NCBI GenBank assembly: GCA_012845835.1
Contig: JABAKD010000016.1
Span: 9,748,121-9,812,120 of the forward strand
From: Undaria pinnatifida
Taxonomy: Eukaryota; Sar; Phaeophyceae; Laminariales; Alariaceae
Length of the DNA: 64,000 nucleotides
Direction: 5' to 3'
The translations under genes and the position numbers were made by a program. Each line of letters opens with the position of its first letter. Positions within the stretch are counted from its first letter, which is position 1. Below are positions 23,239 through 34,619 of this stretch, in pieces. The notes below the pieces were generated by a model that was not told the origin of the DNA, did no database searches, and was given only the letters and a program-made list of their open reading frames with translations.

Positions 23239-23982
23239 GACCATTTCTTACACAGTCGGATTTGTCAGTCGAAAACGGCCTTTTTCGACAGAAGCCCAAA
23301 TAGAGCTTTCTTACACAATCGAAAAAGGGCTTTTTCGACTCAACTTTTTTCGACTGAGAATTCCGACTGGCGGATCCAGTCGAAAAACTCAGTCGAAAAA
23401 GTTTTACACGTGTTTTTTGAACCAATCGCATCGTTCATCCTACCACCACACACCCACACGGCCACACGGCCACACACCCATACCAGGTACCACACTGCAG
23501 TATCACACAAGGCGTTGACGCTGGCGTGGCTATCACTGTTGCTTCTCGCAGCAAGTCAGCGTGGCGCATTCCTAGTTCCGCTCGCCAGCAGCGTGTATCA
23601 CACGACGGCAGCAGCGCGCGGTATCGATCCCATGCAGCCAACAACGGCTGCGCCTGCTGTAGCTTTGGCGGCTCTCGGCTGAGTGCAACTCCACGAACGT
23701 AGCTTTGGCGGCTTTCGGCTAAGCCCAAAGCCACCAACTCGCCGGGACGAGGGTTCGTCGAGCCGTTGCTCGTGGAGAAAGCGCGAAGCACAGAGCTGCC
23801 AACCGATTTCGACTGCTGTACAGCAGTACTCCCTCACACCGCCTTTATTAATAAGAAGAGCACAAAAACTATAAAATCGACACGACTGACGATAAGAAGG
23901 ACCAGCAGATTCCAGTCGAAAAAAAGTCCAATCGAAAAGGGGCGTTTTCGACTGGCGGAATCCGACTGTATAAGAAATGGCG
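23239..23982 (+). mobile_element. MITE, PIF/Harbinger-like, copy 1 (744 bp)
   Basis: Left end GACCATTTCTTACACAGTCG and right end CGACTG-ATAAGAAATGGCG form an inverted terminal repeat of about 24 bp. It is flanked on both sides by TAA (23236-23238 and 23983-23985), a 3-bp TWA target duplication typical of PIF/Harbinger. Subterminal CAGTCGAAAA / TTTTCGACTG words occur many times near both ends. The interior has open frames but no transposase motif, so it is non-autonomous. A near-identical copy in reverse orientation lies at 48668-49410. Confidence 0.82.
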
Positions 23983-23985
23983 TAA

Positions 23986-25295
23986 TATACACAGTATTTA
24001 GTTCCACAAATTTACGGAAGGTCGCTATAAAATGGATCCCAACAAGGTTCTACGATACATACCCGGTACTGTTCTTTCCTTTTTCCTTTTTTCTTCTTTT
24101 TTTCGCTTTCTTCTCTCTTCTTTCTTTTCCTTTATCTTCTTTTATTTTCGTTGTTTCCTTTTTCTAATTGACTTGCGTCTGTCGTGCGTATGCGTAGTGA
24201 TATATACTTCGTACCAGGTACGTGTTATTTATACGTGGTAGCCTTTCCTGGGTGGCAAGCGGTATACTTGTACTACGGAGATTCATTGTCAACAGGGGTA
24301 AATGCCTATGGAATCATAACTCTATCAATTCTTCGTCGATAACGGCAAACGATAGCTTGAATTGTTCGCATAAACCTTACGGTCACGGCGCAAAACTAAA
24401 AAATAAACAATACGATGTTCTGGCCGAGATATTGCGAAAATCATGAGAAATTTCCGGTGAGTTTTCTGCAACATGATGAGGCATTTACCCTTGTTAACAA
24501 TGGATCTCCGTTAATGGTCGGTTTTTCCAGGCGCGAGTAATGAAACGTATGCACCGGTATGCACCTGGCACATCGTAGACTGACTCCCGATTTCACTTTT
24601 ATATGTCTCTGGTGGAGGCATGAATTGCGTCAGCTGTGATGTATGCGTGTACCACCTTGGGTTGTTTGTGTTTTTCCCTGGGGTATTCCTCAGCTCCAGA
24701 GTGACTGGAGCCTGTCCCGTGACCACGGACTTGATTATGCGAGTTAATGTGAGAACAACAATATGAGGATACGTAACTACTGGGGGTGTTCCTCGGTGCA
24801 CAAATATAACTGGCATTCACAGGCTGTATGATATCATAATTGTCGCTAAATTATACAAGGTAGCGCTGCTGCTACTGCTGGTGTGCTGATACGTCTACCA
24901 AGGTAAGATACACAATCGTAGCCCGTCGCCGGCGGCACGTAGGCTACTACCCTCTGGTACGCAGGTGCTTGTACCAGCAAAAGTATCATCCAAAGTTAGC
25001 AGGTACCTGGTAGATTTTAGTCAGAGTGCATACCGCCACCAATACAAAAGAAAGCAGGGGAGGGCCACCACGCACAAAATATCCGGACAGAGGTCACCAC
25101 CACAGTTGTAAAGATGGCAAAAGAGACGATCTATGATACTGCCTAAACTCCTGTACTGCTATATTCGTACAGGTCTCATGACGGGTGGCCTGACACCAGT
25201 AATACCATTGCGCTGACAGTCCCTCGCGGTACAGGTACACTTGTGCGTTCTCGTGCAAAGCAAGGTCCCACTGGCCTACCTTTCTGTCCCTGCAG
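23986..25295. other. no gene recognised
   Basis: AT-rich, with many short stops. TACCAGGTAC and CCTGGTA words recur, as they do across the whole window. No coding call. Confidence 0.45.
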
Positions 25296-26013
25296 TTTCC
25301 CTTTGAACACCACAACCTCGGCCCCAACATCAACGCTCGGTAACCGCGGTCTGGATGTCTCAGACATGGTGAGGAAGCTGTCCGTCGTGCAAGTGCTGTG
25401 TACGTACGCCACTCAAAGAAGCACCCCGGGTGGCCTGCTCGCCGCCGAGGGTTTCAATATGTTTGGAAGGATGTTATTAAAAGGGGCTTCGTTCATGCTG
25501 GTTATGCCGCATGCTGGGTACTTGGGCAGCGGGGGGGCAGTCGCTACGCCACTTTGCTGAGGGTTCACTGGCCCGTGGAAGCTACTTAGCCTTTCACCTC
25601 CTCGTGTTGAACTTGTCTGGGGTCCCCGGCATACCTGAAGCGTCTCCCGCGCTCTCTACATGCTTTTTCTTGCAAGAACTTTCTGTTTCAGTCGTCTGGC
25701 TTTCCCTCACCGTGGGACCTCTTGTACCTTCTCTCATCCAATCCTTGATTCACTGGCCACGGGCACGTGGGCATCGTCGCGGAGAGCAATCATCGCAGTT
25801 GACATGTCGGCATCCACCATGGATGGTGGTGGTGGTGGCGGCGGTGGCGTGGTCCGTCCACGTGTTCCTGTAAGCTCCATCACAGCCTTCGGGCAGGCCT
25901 TGGGCCAGGCGGAACTCCAGGTGAGAGGACAGCAGAGTACGACTCCTAGTTTTTTTTTTTTTTATACACTTCTACTTTCCAGCTTCTTCTGGACAAGCCG
26001 TGGTCACATTCAG
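25296..26013 (+). CDS. possible exons of an unidentified gene
   Basis: Three candidate exons have good splice borders: 25296-25339 (FPFEHHNLGPNINAR, after CCCTGCAG and before GTAACC), 25799-25920 (DMSAST-MDGG, a run of eight glycines, VVRPRVPVSSITAFGQ, before GTGAGA) and 25983-26013 (LLLDKPWSHS, after TTTCCAG). The last two join in phase. The first does not join the second directly, so an exon between is missing or one call is wrong. No family is recognised. Confidence 0.35.
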
Positions 26014-26184
26014 GTGTCGTCCCTTCTTTCCCCCCTGGTTCTTGCCTTCAACTTTTATCGCGCATAGGGTTCAGCAATCCCACTGCTGGTCGATTTTTCA
26101 TCGAGTGTTGCTAACTCACTCTCTCGCGCTTTCCGCAAGTCAATTTGTGCACAAGAAAAAGTCCCCTCATACGAGTATGCGCTC

Positions 26185-26262
26185 GGCGGGGCTCGAACTC
26201 ACGAAACTGACTCATGTCAGGCTCCCGCGGATAACCTGATACGCCACCGGGTCGACCGGTAT
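26185..26262 (-). other. tRNA-like A/B-box sequence (possible SINE head)
   Basis: On the minus strand TGGCGTATCAGG fits the polymerase III A box (TRGCNNANNNGG) and GAGTTCGAGCCCC fits the B box (GGTTCGANNCC) at tRNA-like spacing. I could not fold a proper acceptor stem or a seven-base anticodon loop with U33, so a true tRNA is unlikely. A tRNA-derived SINE or relic is the better reading. Confidence 0.35.
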
Positions 26263-26915
26263 GAGCGAGGCCAGAACATGAGAAATAGTGTATTTTGTAC
26301 AAGGGCTTCGCTCGCGGGCGGCTGGGCGCCGCCCGCTACGCTTGCGGAAGGAGGAATGGACATTCAGTAGGAAAGCGGAAAAGAAGCACAAATGGCGCAA
26401 CTGGCGACTTGAAAATGCCAAGAGGTCCATGTATAGTACAACGGTACAGGATAGAGACGATTATGATTATGAGTTTGTTATTATCATCCATTCGCCCAGT
26501 CCATGATGGACACGTCGGAGGACTTGCTTGGCATATCCTTCCACCTCTCAGGTAGCACCTGTACACTTATTAATAGCTCTCTCTAAGTCGATCATCAATA
26601 ATAAATTATCGCAGTGCATAAACACCAGGCACGCGCTTGTCAAGGATAGAGACAGGAAAACTACCACTTAAGATGTAAAGGAGCGCAGTGCCAGAAAAAA
26701 CCTGCTGGAAGCAGGAACTTGAACGCACACACCGCAAACATGTGAAGTACATTTGTATTCCTGAAAGACGAAGAGCACGCATTTAGGCATAGTTCTCAAA
26801 AAACGATGCTGGTATAATAAACCACAACTTGACGTTCTATAAAGAACGTGCTGTCAACATTGCTTCCGAAGGAGCATGCAGGCTTGCTTGGACTCTTCCT
26901 CCTCAGCGGAGGTAC

Positions 26916-29290
26916 CCAGCACCTTGCACTCTTGTTTTTTTCGATGATCTTGTGGATCTGTCCACAAACGTTGAAGCATGGCGGGAGGACGTCGATGAGT
27001 ATGTGTAAAAAAGTATTCGTGCTTCTCTCCAGCAGACGTCGTAACCATCCAAATTATTGGAGCTCCTTTCGTTGTTAGTAATTGTTGTGGTATTGTTGTA
27101 CTTGCTCTTGGTACTCGGAAAAAGAGCCGCACTTCATAGACCATATCCGCACGCCATCCCCTAGTCTTGAGCAAGAGACATGGATGTCTCGACTCGTGAC
27201 ACATAGGACGCAAGATAAGAGTAGAACGTACCTCGATGTCGAACGCCCTCGTGGCACCGTGGGAATGGAATGCGGGATGTATATCGAGCAAGTGGTCGCC
27301 TGCCTTCTTCAGGAGGTCACCGACCTTGATGTCGCCGGTGCACTTCGTGTTTATGTCCTCGCCGACTTGGCGGCCCTCGGCGGCTGCTTCGCAGGGCTTC
27401 TGCAAACGACAACAACGGATGGGAATACCTTGCGTTCAGTGAATGTTCAAAATAGTAAGGCCACGTAGCTGTCGTCGATTTCCAAAGTTTGAAAGGAAGT
27501 CGTACAATTTAACACTGCTGTTGTAATGAAAGCGGTCGTTTATGGGCAAAGCCCTGCCTGGTACCACAACGTTGCTAACACCTATGAAACCACCACTGGG
27601 ACAGGAACGAACGGGATTCACAGTCGCAACTGGTAAGCGTAAGCCCCGGTATACTGCTATATAAGGACTACCGGCGGAATACCGACAACGAAGGGTAAGA
27701 GACAGTACCCGCTGTATATATTGTTCGGCACTACTCTATTACTGCTGCTATCAACACTATTACGACCGACGTGTACTGCGATTCCTGAAGAGGTTGCGCA
27801 CCCTACTTGTACTCGTTAATACAAAGAGTTCATGTGGTTGTATGAAAAATGAGTAACAGTAATAGTAGTAGTACACCGCGTCACTACATGAACAACTCGC
27901 TAACCCCAATCACGGGACTGCTCTCCAGCATCACCCAGGTTAACTTCAGCTTCTGTTTACTGCTATATATCAACCTCCAGTGTGTACTGCGACTGGTGCT
28001 GAGGTATCATGCTGCTGTGTTATTCATCACTGCATGGACCATTTTTACAACCCTGGCTGACCCCCGTGATGAGACTTGCCCGTTTTCATTGCGTCTTACA
28101 TGTATAGATACCACGTAGTCGTAGTCTTACATCCAAAACGTGTGTTTATATCACAGCACAAAGCGTCACTGCATGGACCACTTGTCCAACCCCCGCTTAC
28201 CCCGATGACGGGACTGCCCCGTACTCGTAGTCGTACATACATGAAGTGTGTTTGGCTGTACGTGTGAAAAAGAAATCGCATCACACAGCGTCACTGCATA
28301 GGTCTACTCGTAGACCTGAGTACTTGTACAATTCCCGCTTATACCCCGATGACGGGACTGCCCCGTATACGTACTCGTACATGCAAAAGTGTGTTTGTAC
28401 GCATGAAAAAGAAATCACAGCACACAACTGCGTAGACAACTGGTACAACATGCTTACCCCGACGACGAGACTGCCCTCCGTGACCACCAAGGCGAACTTG
28501 AGTTTGTTCAGGCTACGCGTCCCCAAGCACAGCTTCCACACCGTGTGGTAGTTCGACCACGCTGGTGTAGCACACACATGCTACAGCAGACGTTGCAGAC
28601 AGGCACACAAGGTCAAACAATGTAAATTCCAATGTGCATCATTATTGGAAACAGGATTCGCTTGAGTTCACCAACACCCAAAACCACATACAGTACTGGT
28701 AGTCTATTGCGCACAACTTGCAGCACACAACTCTCAACATCATCAGCAGTAGTATAGTAGCTGACAGCAAAACATCAAATTCCAACAACACGAAGAAATG
28801 AAACTCACGTTTCGTCAAGCTCTCAGCTCCTTCGTTAGGGACGCCGATCGAAGGTGAATCACAGGTGTCCGCGTCACACCAGTCACACACACGAGGGTTG
28901 TCGCCGCTTCCCCAGTGCTTCTTGTTAAGGTTATGAAAAGCTTGGCACGTGGAAAGGCTCGTCACTCCTGCAGGTGTCGCAGACAGCGTCCTGGGAACTC
29001 CTGTTTTTCCTATTTCGTGCGATGAGGAAGCCGTCACAACCCTTGCTCGGGCACGGCCAATCAGGATTGCCAGAAGAAGCTGAGTCCCGTTCTTGCCCGA
29101 CCAGCTTCCACACGCCTGATCCTGAACCTCCACCACCCCCACTGTTGGCGGAGCCTCCTCCCGCACTAGCCTTGGTCCGCTTCGCAAATTTCAACTTCAA
29201 ATTGTTATTGCCGATCCGGCAAATTTCAAATTCAAATTGTTTGCAGCCGTCAACGGCAATTCCCTCCCAACAGCCAGCAATCGGCCAACT
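26916..29290 (-). CDS. unidentified multi-exon gene with Cys-rich N-terminal part
   Basis: Exons with matching phases: 28561-28458 (WSNYHTVWKLCLGTRSLNKL ... LVVG, donor GTAAGC), 27399-27232 (56 codons; CTGDIKVGDLLKKAGDHLLD ... TRAFDIE, donor GTACGT) and 26957-26916 (IHKIIEKNKSARCW, donor GTACCT). Upstream, the segment ending at 28809 (donor GTGAGT) reads KHWGSGDNPRVCDWCDADTC and joins 28561 in phase. Further up, 29187-28990 reads GNPDWPCPSKGCDGFLIARN ... AVCDTC. The W-x-C-x4-C ... C-x2-C spacing resembles a RanBP2-type zinc ribbon, and CDWC is a second Cys pair. The join between these two Cys-rich segments is in different frames and unclear. Product unknown; zinc binding is inference. Confidence 0.5.
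27890..28385 (-). repeat. tandem copies of an exon end and its donor
   Basis: The exon end at 28458-28500 (GGGCAGTCTCGTCGTCGGG then GTAAGC) has diverged copies whose coding-strand sense is GGGCAGTCCCGTCATCGGGG-TATAAGC near 28325-28350, the same block plus GTAAGCGGGGG near 28185-28215, and GAGCAGTCCCGTGATTGGGG-TTAGC near 27900-27925. The 27.9-kb copy also keeps AAGCTGAAGTT-CCTGGTG. They are spaced about 130-300 bp apart with shared flanks (CACTGCATGGACCA, GTGTTT-GTACG). Confidence 0.7.
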
Positions 29291-29548
29291 TCGAAAGTAA
29301 AAGTACAAAAAAGAAGTTGCTGAAAAAGCAAAAAAAAAATATCAGAGAGCAAGCAGTAAAGATCAGAGAATAATGAGAGCTAAGTAAGAATGAGACTAGG
29401 GAAAGCAAGGAAGGCAAGGAACTTCGGGACGGTTCTTTTCCCCAGCAACTAATTTTCTTTTCGGCAATTACGGGCTGAGAAGGGCTGAGAGGGGGGAGGA
29501 TATGCCGAGCGAGACGTCCGAGGGGGGCGAGGTCTAGATATATAGTTT

Positions 29549-29730
29549 TATTTTGCTTTCGAAGTTGTATCATATTATTGCGCACCCCCCCCTCGGAGCA
29601 CGGGGGGGCGGAGAGAGGGACAGGCCCCCGGGGCTGCTCCAACAGCAACCCCACGCTATCGTCCGTAACCCTGAGTCAAGTTCCATCCCAACTGGCACTG
29701 TCGAGCTTTCGACGCCAGCCAGCCTCCACT
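29549..29730 (-). repeat. split direct repeat B2
   Basis: 182 bp, matching B1 at 30604-30781 except for an extra AGCC (CAGCCAGCC against CAGCC). Forms the 3' end of the retrotransposon. Confidence 0.92.
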
Positions 29731-30365
29731 GAGAGACTCAAAATAAACATGGTACTCAGCACAAACACAAACGGGCACATGTAACGCCAATATCATATAC
29801 TAAAGGAGTACCATAATATATAAATGACGCCCGTATACATATGTAATTCACGGCCCAAGACGCACTATTACGGACAAACTCTCTCCTGCAGTTTAAGATT
29901 GCGCCAATACTGAGCTAAGTGTGGGACCAAACCACTGCGCCTGCTCATTAGCATTCGTCATCACACCACATCTGCACAGCATAGTGCAAATTCCATACGG
30001 GGAAGAATGGACGCACCTCCAGCGTGGAGACATGCGTGCATGTTCGCGAATCACGGTAGCAAACCGACATCGCACCAACGCCTGCATTGCACAATGCAGC
30101 TCCCCGAAGGAGAAAAAAAAAAATAAAAAAAATAGGAAGGGCGCACCTCCAGCTTGGAGACGTGCGCGCGCTACTCTGATGACACAAACAGGACTCCTGA
30201 GCACCACACGTAAATAAAAATTAAACGCGCAATCTACGACACCCGGGCGGCTGGATACCGCCCCCTAGTTACGTGTATCTAACAGCAACGAACACTCTCC
30301 CGCGTTGCTGCGACCGTCTCAGTCCCCTTCCACTGACGCCCTCAAAAGCACGGGCGGGTGGGTGG
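29731..30365. other. unrepeated stretch between A2 and B2
   Basis: No ORF with a known motif. It contains a 38-bp word twice (GCGCACCTCCAGCTTGGAGA type, near 30011 and 30138), itself holding the small hairpin CTCCAGC-TGGAG. It could be a normal part of the element or a later insertion. Confidence 0.6.
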
Positions 30366-30601
30366 GAAATCAGCCAGTCTATCACACCTTGACCTTGTCT
30401 TGCTGACGATGCTCCTCTCTTCTCTGCGTGCTTCGCTTGCTAATCAGCAACACGACAAACTGATCCAAGGTTCCCTTTGCTATACCAGGACAAGTACAAG
30501 TAACCACCCGCGTTGATCTCATTGGTCAACGTGCAGTAACCCCAAACTTCTTCCGTACATACAAAACCCTTATTTTCTCGTGCCTCGATAATAATACGCT
30601 T
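30366..30601 (-). repeat. split direct repeat A2
   Basis: 236 bp, apparently identical to A1 at 36085-36320. It directly abuts B1 (2 bp apart), the internal junction typical of split direct repeats. Confidence 0.93.
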
Positions 30602-30603
30602 TG

Positions 30604-30781
30604 TATTTTGCTTTCGAAGTTGTATCATATTATTGCGCACCCCCCCCTCGGAGCACGGGGGGGCGGAGAGAGGGACAGGCCCCCGGGGCTGCTCCAACAG
30701 CAACCCCACGCTATCGTCCGTAACCCTGAGTCAAGTTCCATCCCAACTGGCACTGTCGAGCTTTCGACGCCAGCCTCCACT
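30604..30781 (-). repeat. split direct repeat B1
   Basis: 178 bp copy of B2, lying just downstream of the recombinase ORF. Confidence 0.92.
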
Positions 30782-30933
30782 AATGGTATTTGGCTCAGCT
30801 TACGGACGCATTGCGTCCCTTCCCTACCCCCTTTGCTGTACCCCTAGGGTGCGCACGTCAAGATCCAACTTCTTTCTATCCGCTTGGCACAAATGATGAG
30901 GCTGCGTACCAGCTGAAATAGTTACGTCGACTT

Positions 30934-32052
30934 CTATCCCTCCAGCTTTGGAATGGGGTTAACTTGCCCCCAATCCGTACCCTGCCCCGGCTGGATCCCG
31001 TTACCCATCCCCTCCTGGGCCATTAAATTTGCTACCCGGCTGGCATCCTTCCCGTGGCTACGAACGTACGCCTTATAAGCATCAGACGCCCACCGACCCT
31101 CCCGTTGCAACGTCTCTGGGGAGGCACCCCCTGCCGATAAGTGCGTTGCGCCCCCAATCCTAAGGGAGTGCAAGGCGTACTCATCCGCCCGCACGCCCGC
31201 CAACGCAACCACTTCTCGCAGGGCTACCGTCGCTTGTTGTTTCGTCCACATAGACCATCTACCACCACCACTGCCGTACGCTACGAGGGGCGCCGACGAA
31301 GGCAAAAACAAATAACAAGACATCAACTCGAGCATAAGATCGACAGCACCGCCACCAGCCCCTACGGGCCTTGGTGAACCAACCCGAACGCGCGAAATAA
31401 CCGCCCCTTTTCGCAACTGGTCGCCCTTAGACCCACGGAATCGAACCTCGACGCGGTCGGCTGTTGACCATTGCGCCACCCCCAACTGTACCCGACCGCG
31501 AAAGAAAGCCACGTCTGCCCGCCGTAAACAATACGTTTCGTGGATGCGCGACCGGGTTTCCGCGAACATTTCGGACGCGCGGGTCAAAAAACAAAACGAC
31601 GCACACAACGCAAGCCACAACACGCGTCCCCCGTTACGCCAGGCAGGGATTAAAGTTTCGCCAGCAAGCAACATAGCCCATGACACTGGCCGACGCACGG
31701 TCGCCTGATTACCCACTTCGGCATGCGAGCGCGCCGCACCTTTGAGGGCGCTCGCGATGACGGGGTGAGTAGTGTCGAGCTCGAAACCGCGTGAAATGCG
31801 ATGAAAAAACTTTATGGCCGACAAATGGCTTTCGATAGTCGCCGAGCGCAATTTCTTCGTAGCGAACGCGTATGCTACGTATTCGAACAAATGCCACACG
31901 TTAGTCATATCGTCAATGCCGCGATCAAGAAATACGGGAACACCAGAACGTACCCGAAAGTCTACCCATGCTCCAAAATGCCCCAAATAAGCTCGTTCAG
32001 TCGAGGCCGCAACGGCGTGCCGCACGAGTCCGAGGCCAACACCGAAGTACAT
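30934..32052 (-). CDS. tyrosine recombinase of the DIRS/Ngaro element
   Basis: About 372 residues from the first ATG (32052). Box A arginine lies in FLTRASEMF. The H-x-x-R box is HSLRIGG, followed by GRWAS and the probable nucleophile tyrosine in AYKAYVRSH. These are the catalytic residues of the integrase/Cre fold, which would insert the circular DNA copy. The start overlaps the end of the RT ORF by 91 bp in another frame, so re-initiation, frameshifting or a separate message would be needed. Length is normal for the family and there are no internal stops. Confidence 0.9.
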   Translation of the reverse strand: MYFGVGLGLVRHAVAASTERAYLGHFGAWVDFRVRSGVPVFLDRGIDDMTNVWHLFEYVAYAFATKKLRSATIESHLSAIKFFHRISRGFELDTTHPVIASALKGAARSHAEVGNQATVRRPVSWAMLLAGETLIPAWRNGGRVLWLALCASFCFLTRASEMFAETRSRIHETYCLRRADVAFFRGRVQLGVAQWSTADRVEVRFRGSKGDQLRKGAVISRVRVGSPRPVGAGGGAVDLMLELMSCYLFLPSSAPLVAYGSGGGRWSMWTKQQATVALREVVALAGVRADEYALHSLRIGGATHLSAGGASPETLQREGRWASDAYKAYVRSHGKDASRVANLMAQEGMGNGIQPGQGTDWGQVNPIPKLEG

Positions 32053-34535
32053 AGAGAAATGCCGATGGTCCCCAGTTCCCGAACCTGCCACGGGATGTTG
32101 GGACGAACGGCGCGCAAATTATCAAGAACGGAGCCGCGATCCCAGCGAGAGATACCATCGGCGGCCTCGTTGTGGACACCACGCACATGCGTGGCCTCGA
32201 AATGCCATCCGGATGACACTTCGAGAACGCCGAGAAGACGCATGAGGGCACCGGAACGCGGTTCCAGCCCCCCCCGACACCGCCGCACCCAATGCACGGC
32301 GGCCTCGTTGTCTCCCCGCAGCAAAACACAATCTCCCGTCGCTGACGGTCGATCGGCACACGAAGACACTAGGACAAAGGCCGACACAACCATGCCCAAA
32401 AGTTCAAGCACGTTGATCGATAAGTCGTCCACCCCGCGGACGAACTTACTCGAGCCGCAAAACCGCGACTGTTCCAGGGCTGTGAGATCATAGCGCCAGT
32501 AAACACCGGTTTCGAGACAATATCCCCCGACGGCGGTTTTGGACGCGTCCGAGAACAACGTACGTTGTGCCGGGCGCTCCAACAAATTATACATCGGCGC
32601 CGACAGCACCCCGCCGCGCGCGTCAAGACCTTTGACCACAAACCACCGCCAGAACTCGAGATCCGCATGGAACTCGGGCCCAAGGGCCACACGCCGCCCC
32701 GGATTGGCCATTCGGCCAGCGAATTGATCACCGGCAGCGATGCGCGGCATCCCAACCGAAGCCAACAAACGATGCACGAAGAAAGAACCGGGACGAACTG
32801 CAAACGAGATGTGCATGAGGAAGCCCGCCAACTGCGACACCTGCTTCGCTGAAGCATGGTTGCGAGTCGAGGGCCACTCCGCTAAAAGCACGCGCAACTT
32901 GAGGCGCTTATGTGGCGGTGCCGTCACCGTAAGCGCCTCTGTATCCACCAACCAGCCCAGCACCTCGAGACGCGTGTCCCAGTTAGTGATTTTGCTGGCG
33001 GACAACAGCGGAGGGTCGGACGCGCCACGTACGCCCAACAAGCGAAAATGGTCCGACGCCAATGACTGCACAGCCCGCATACAGCGACGACCGTCCGGCC
33101 ACCACTGAACCTCGACAAGAATGCCATCGTCTACGTAGTACCGCACGAAAAAACGACTCCCGGCGTAGCCGCCGCTACCGGATACGGTTCGACAATCGCG
33201 AGGGAGGGACGTCACTGAACCCCCCCGCGGCGGGGCAAGACGCACGTGTCCGACGGCAGCCGCCCCTTGTGGGGAAACAGCCGCATTTTGAAACGTAGAG
33301 TGGGTGTGGGAATGTTCCAGCGCAGACGCCATTAGCCCCCAGAACCCGGGACTATTACGCCACCCGAATTGCAAGCGAAGATCCACAACTACGTATTCGC
33401 CCATCGCGTACCCAAACACCGGCGCCCCTACCGGGTCAACTAAAACTTGACGATAGGCGTCTTTCACGTCAACGCGGCAGAGGACGATTCGAGCTGTGGG
33501 ACCGTGCAACTGCCGCAAAAACAACACCCTTAACAACACATCCCGAAATACATGACCGAGCTCGCAGGAGGGGGCGGAGGAAAAATCGGTATCGTCGTTA
33601 ACGCTGGAGTGGCCGCCCGCGCGCGCAAATGTGAGATCGTGGATGATGCGAAACTTAGGCTTAAGCACGACGGCCAATGGCGAGACACGTAAACCCGGAA
33701 TATCGGCGGCGGAACTTAACTTGAACACCAAAGCCCGACCGTGCCCAACGTCAGAACATATCTTTTGGTGAACAGCAACGGCATGGGGGGCGACGCTCGG
33801 GTGGTTACCGTATGCAAGCTCCGCAGCCAGATTACCCCCCCGCGCAACACACACCGGGGAACCCGGTGCCAAGACGCGGAGCAGCTGGTCAACACGAGGG
33901 AAGTTCTTGACGGTACCAAACCAATGACGAACGATGTGAGGATGAATATGGGGGGCAATGCGATCGGATCCGACAGCGGACGTAAACAATTTAACACTGC
34001 CGGCACAAGCATGCAAAAGAGACGACCCCGCACTGGCAACCACATCGAGAGTCGCGGAACCTGTTGACGATACCGACCGCAATACGCTATCCTGCGCGAC
34101 GCGCCACGCCTCAACCGCCGAATCCAACTGCGCGTGCGCGCGCTCGCCGTCGGTCGAGCCGTGCCCGCACCCCCATCCACAACCCGAAAGTCGCATACGT
34201 TCGCTATGATTAACTGTGTCTCCGCGCGCGCCCGAGACACCTGTTCCTACAATGCGCGCCGAAACTACCGTACACGCCCGCGCGCGCTCCCCGTGGTCAC
34301 CTCTATTTCCGAATATGACGGATCCCGGAGCAACAGGTACACGCTCTCGCCCAACGCCGCCTTCGCTCGCCAGCGCCTCCAACGCCCGCCCCCGCAACCC
34401 GCCCGGGACGCCACGGGCTGCGGGTACGGTCGGCGCTCCGTCAACGCCGACCGTTGACGCAACCCCCCCATCAACCGCCAACGTCGCCGCCGCGCCCCCC
34501 GAGGCTGGACCCAAAACGCGGCCGCCACGCTCCAT
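31962..34535 (-). CDS. reverse transcriptase-RNase H of the DIRS/Ngaro element
   Basis: From ATG at 34535 it gives about 857 residues; the frame stays open up to the Gag stop at 34620. RT motifs: VDVKDAYRQVLVDP (first catalytic Asp), FGWRNSPGFWGLM, and YYVDDGILVEV (the YxDD box). RNase H motifs: LFSDASKTAVGGYC, LLRGDNEAAVHWV and HVRGVHNEAADGISRW. Order and spacing fit DIRS-order elements. It copies the element RNA into DNA. It is in the same frame as Gag with only TGA and seven codons between, so Gag-Pol readthrough is possible. The N-terminal 150 residues are Ala/Gly/Val-rich with no motif. Confidence 0.92.
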   Translation of the reverse strand: MERGGRVLGPASGGAAATLAVDGGVASTVGVDGAPTVPAARGVPGGLRGRALEALASEGGVGRERVPVAPGSVIFGNRGDHGERARACTVVSARIVGTGVSGARGDTVNHSERMRLSGCGWGCGHGSTDGERAHAQLDSAVEAWRVAQDSVLRSVSSTGSATLDVVASAGSSLLHACAGSVKLFTSAVGSDRIAPHIHPHIVRHWFGTVKNFPRVDQLLRVLAPGSPVCVARGGNLAAELAYGNHPSVAPHAVAVHQKICSDVGHGRALVFKLSSAADIPGLRVSPLAVVLKPKFRIIHDLTFARAGGHSSVNDDTDFSSAPSCELGHVFRDVLLRVLFLRQLHGPTARIVLCRVDVKDAYRQVLVDPVGAPVFGYAMGEYVVVDLRLQFGWRNSPGFWGLMASALEHSHTHSTFQNAAVSPQGAAAVGHVRLAPPRGGSVTSLPRDCRTVSGSGGYAGSRFFVRYYVDDGILVEVQWWPDGRRCMRAVQSLASDHFRLLGVRGASDPPLLSASKITNWDTRLEVLGWLVDTEALTVTAPPHKRLKLRVLLAEWPSTRNHASAKQVSQLAGFLMHISFAVRPGSFFVHRLLASVGMPRIAAGDQFAGRMANPGRRVALGPEFHADLEFWRWFVVKGLDARGGVLSAPMYNLLERPAQRTLFSDASKTAVGGYCLETGVYWRYDLTALEQSRFCGSSKFVRGVDDLSINVLELLGMVVSAFVLVSSCADRPSATGDCVLLRGDNEAAVHWVRRCRGGLEPRSGALMRLLGVLEVSSGWHFEATHVRGVHNEAADGISRWDRGSVLDNLRAVRPNIPWQVRELGTIGISLCTSVLASDSCGTPLRPRLNELIWGILEHG

Positions 34536-34619
34536 TGTTGACGCAGCCGCTACCTCCACCGCCGGCGCAGCAGATGTGCCCGCAAAGGTTGGCCCCACCA
34601 GGCGGCAGGGCCCGTGTCT

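Noticed and set aside
23435..23837. Open frames inside MITE copy 1 (and their twins at 48.8-49.2 kb)
   Set aside because: Identical in both MITE copies, overlapping on both strands, no transposase residues.
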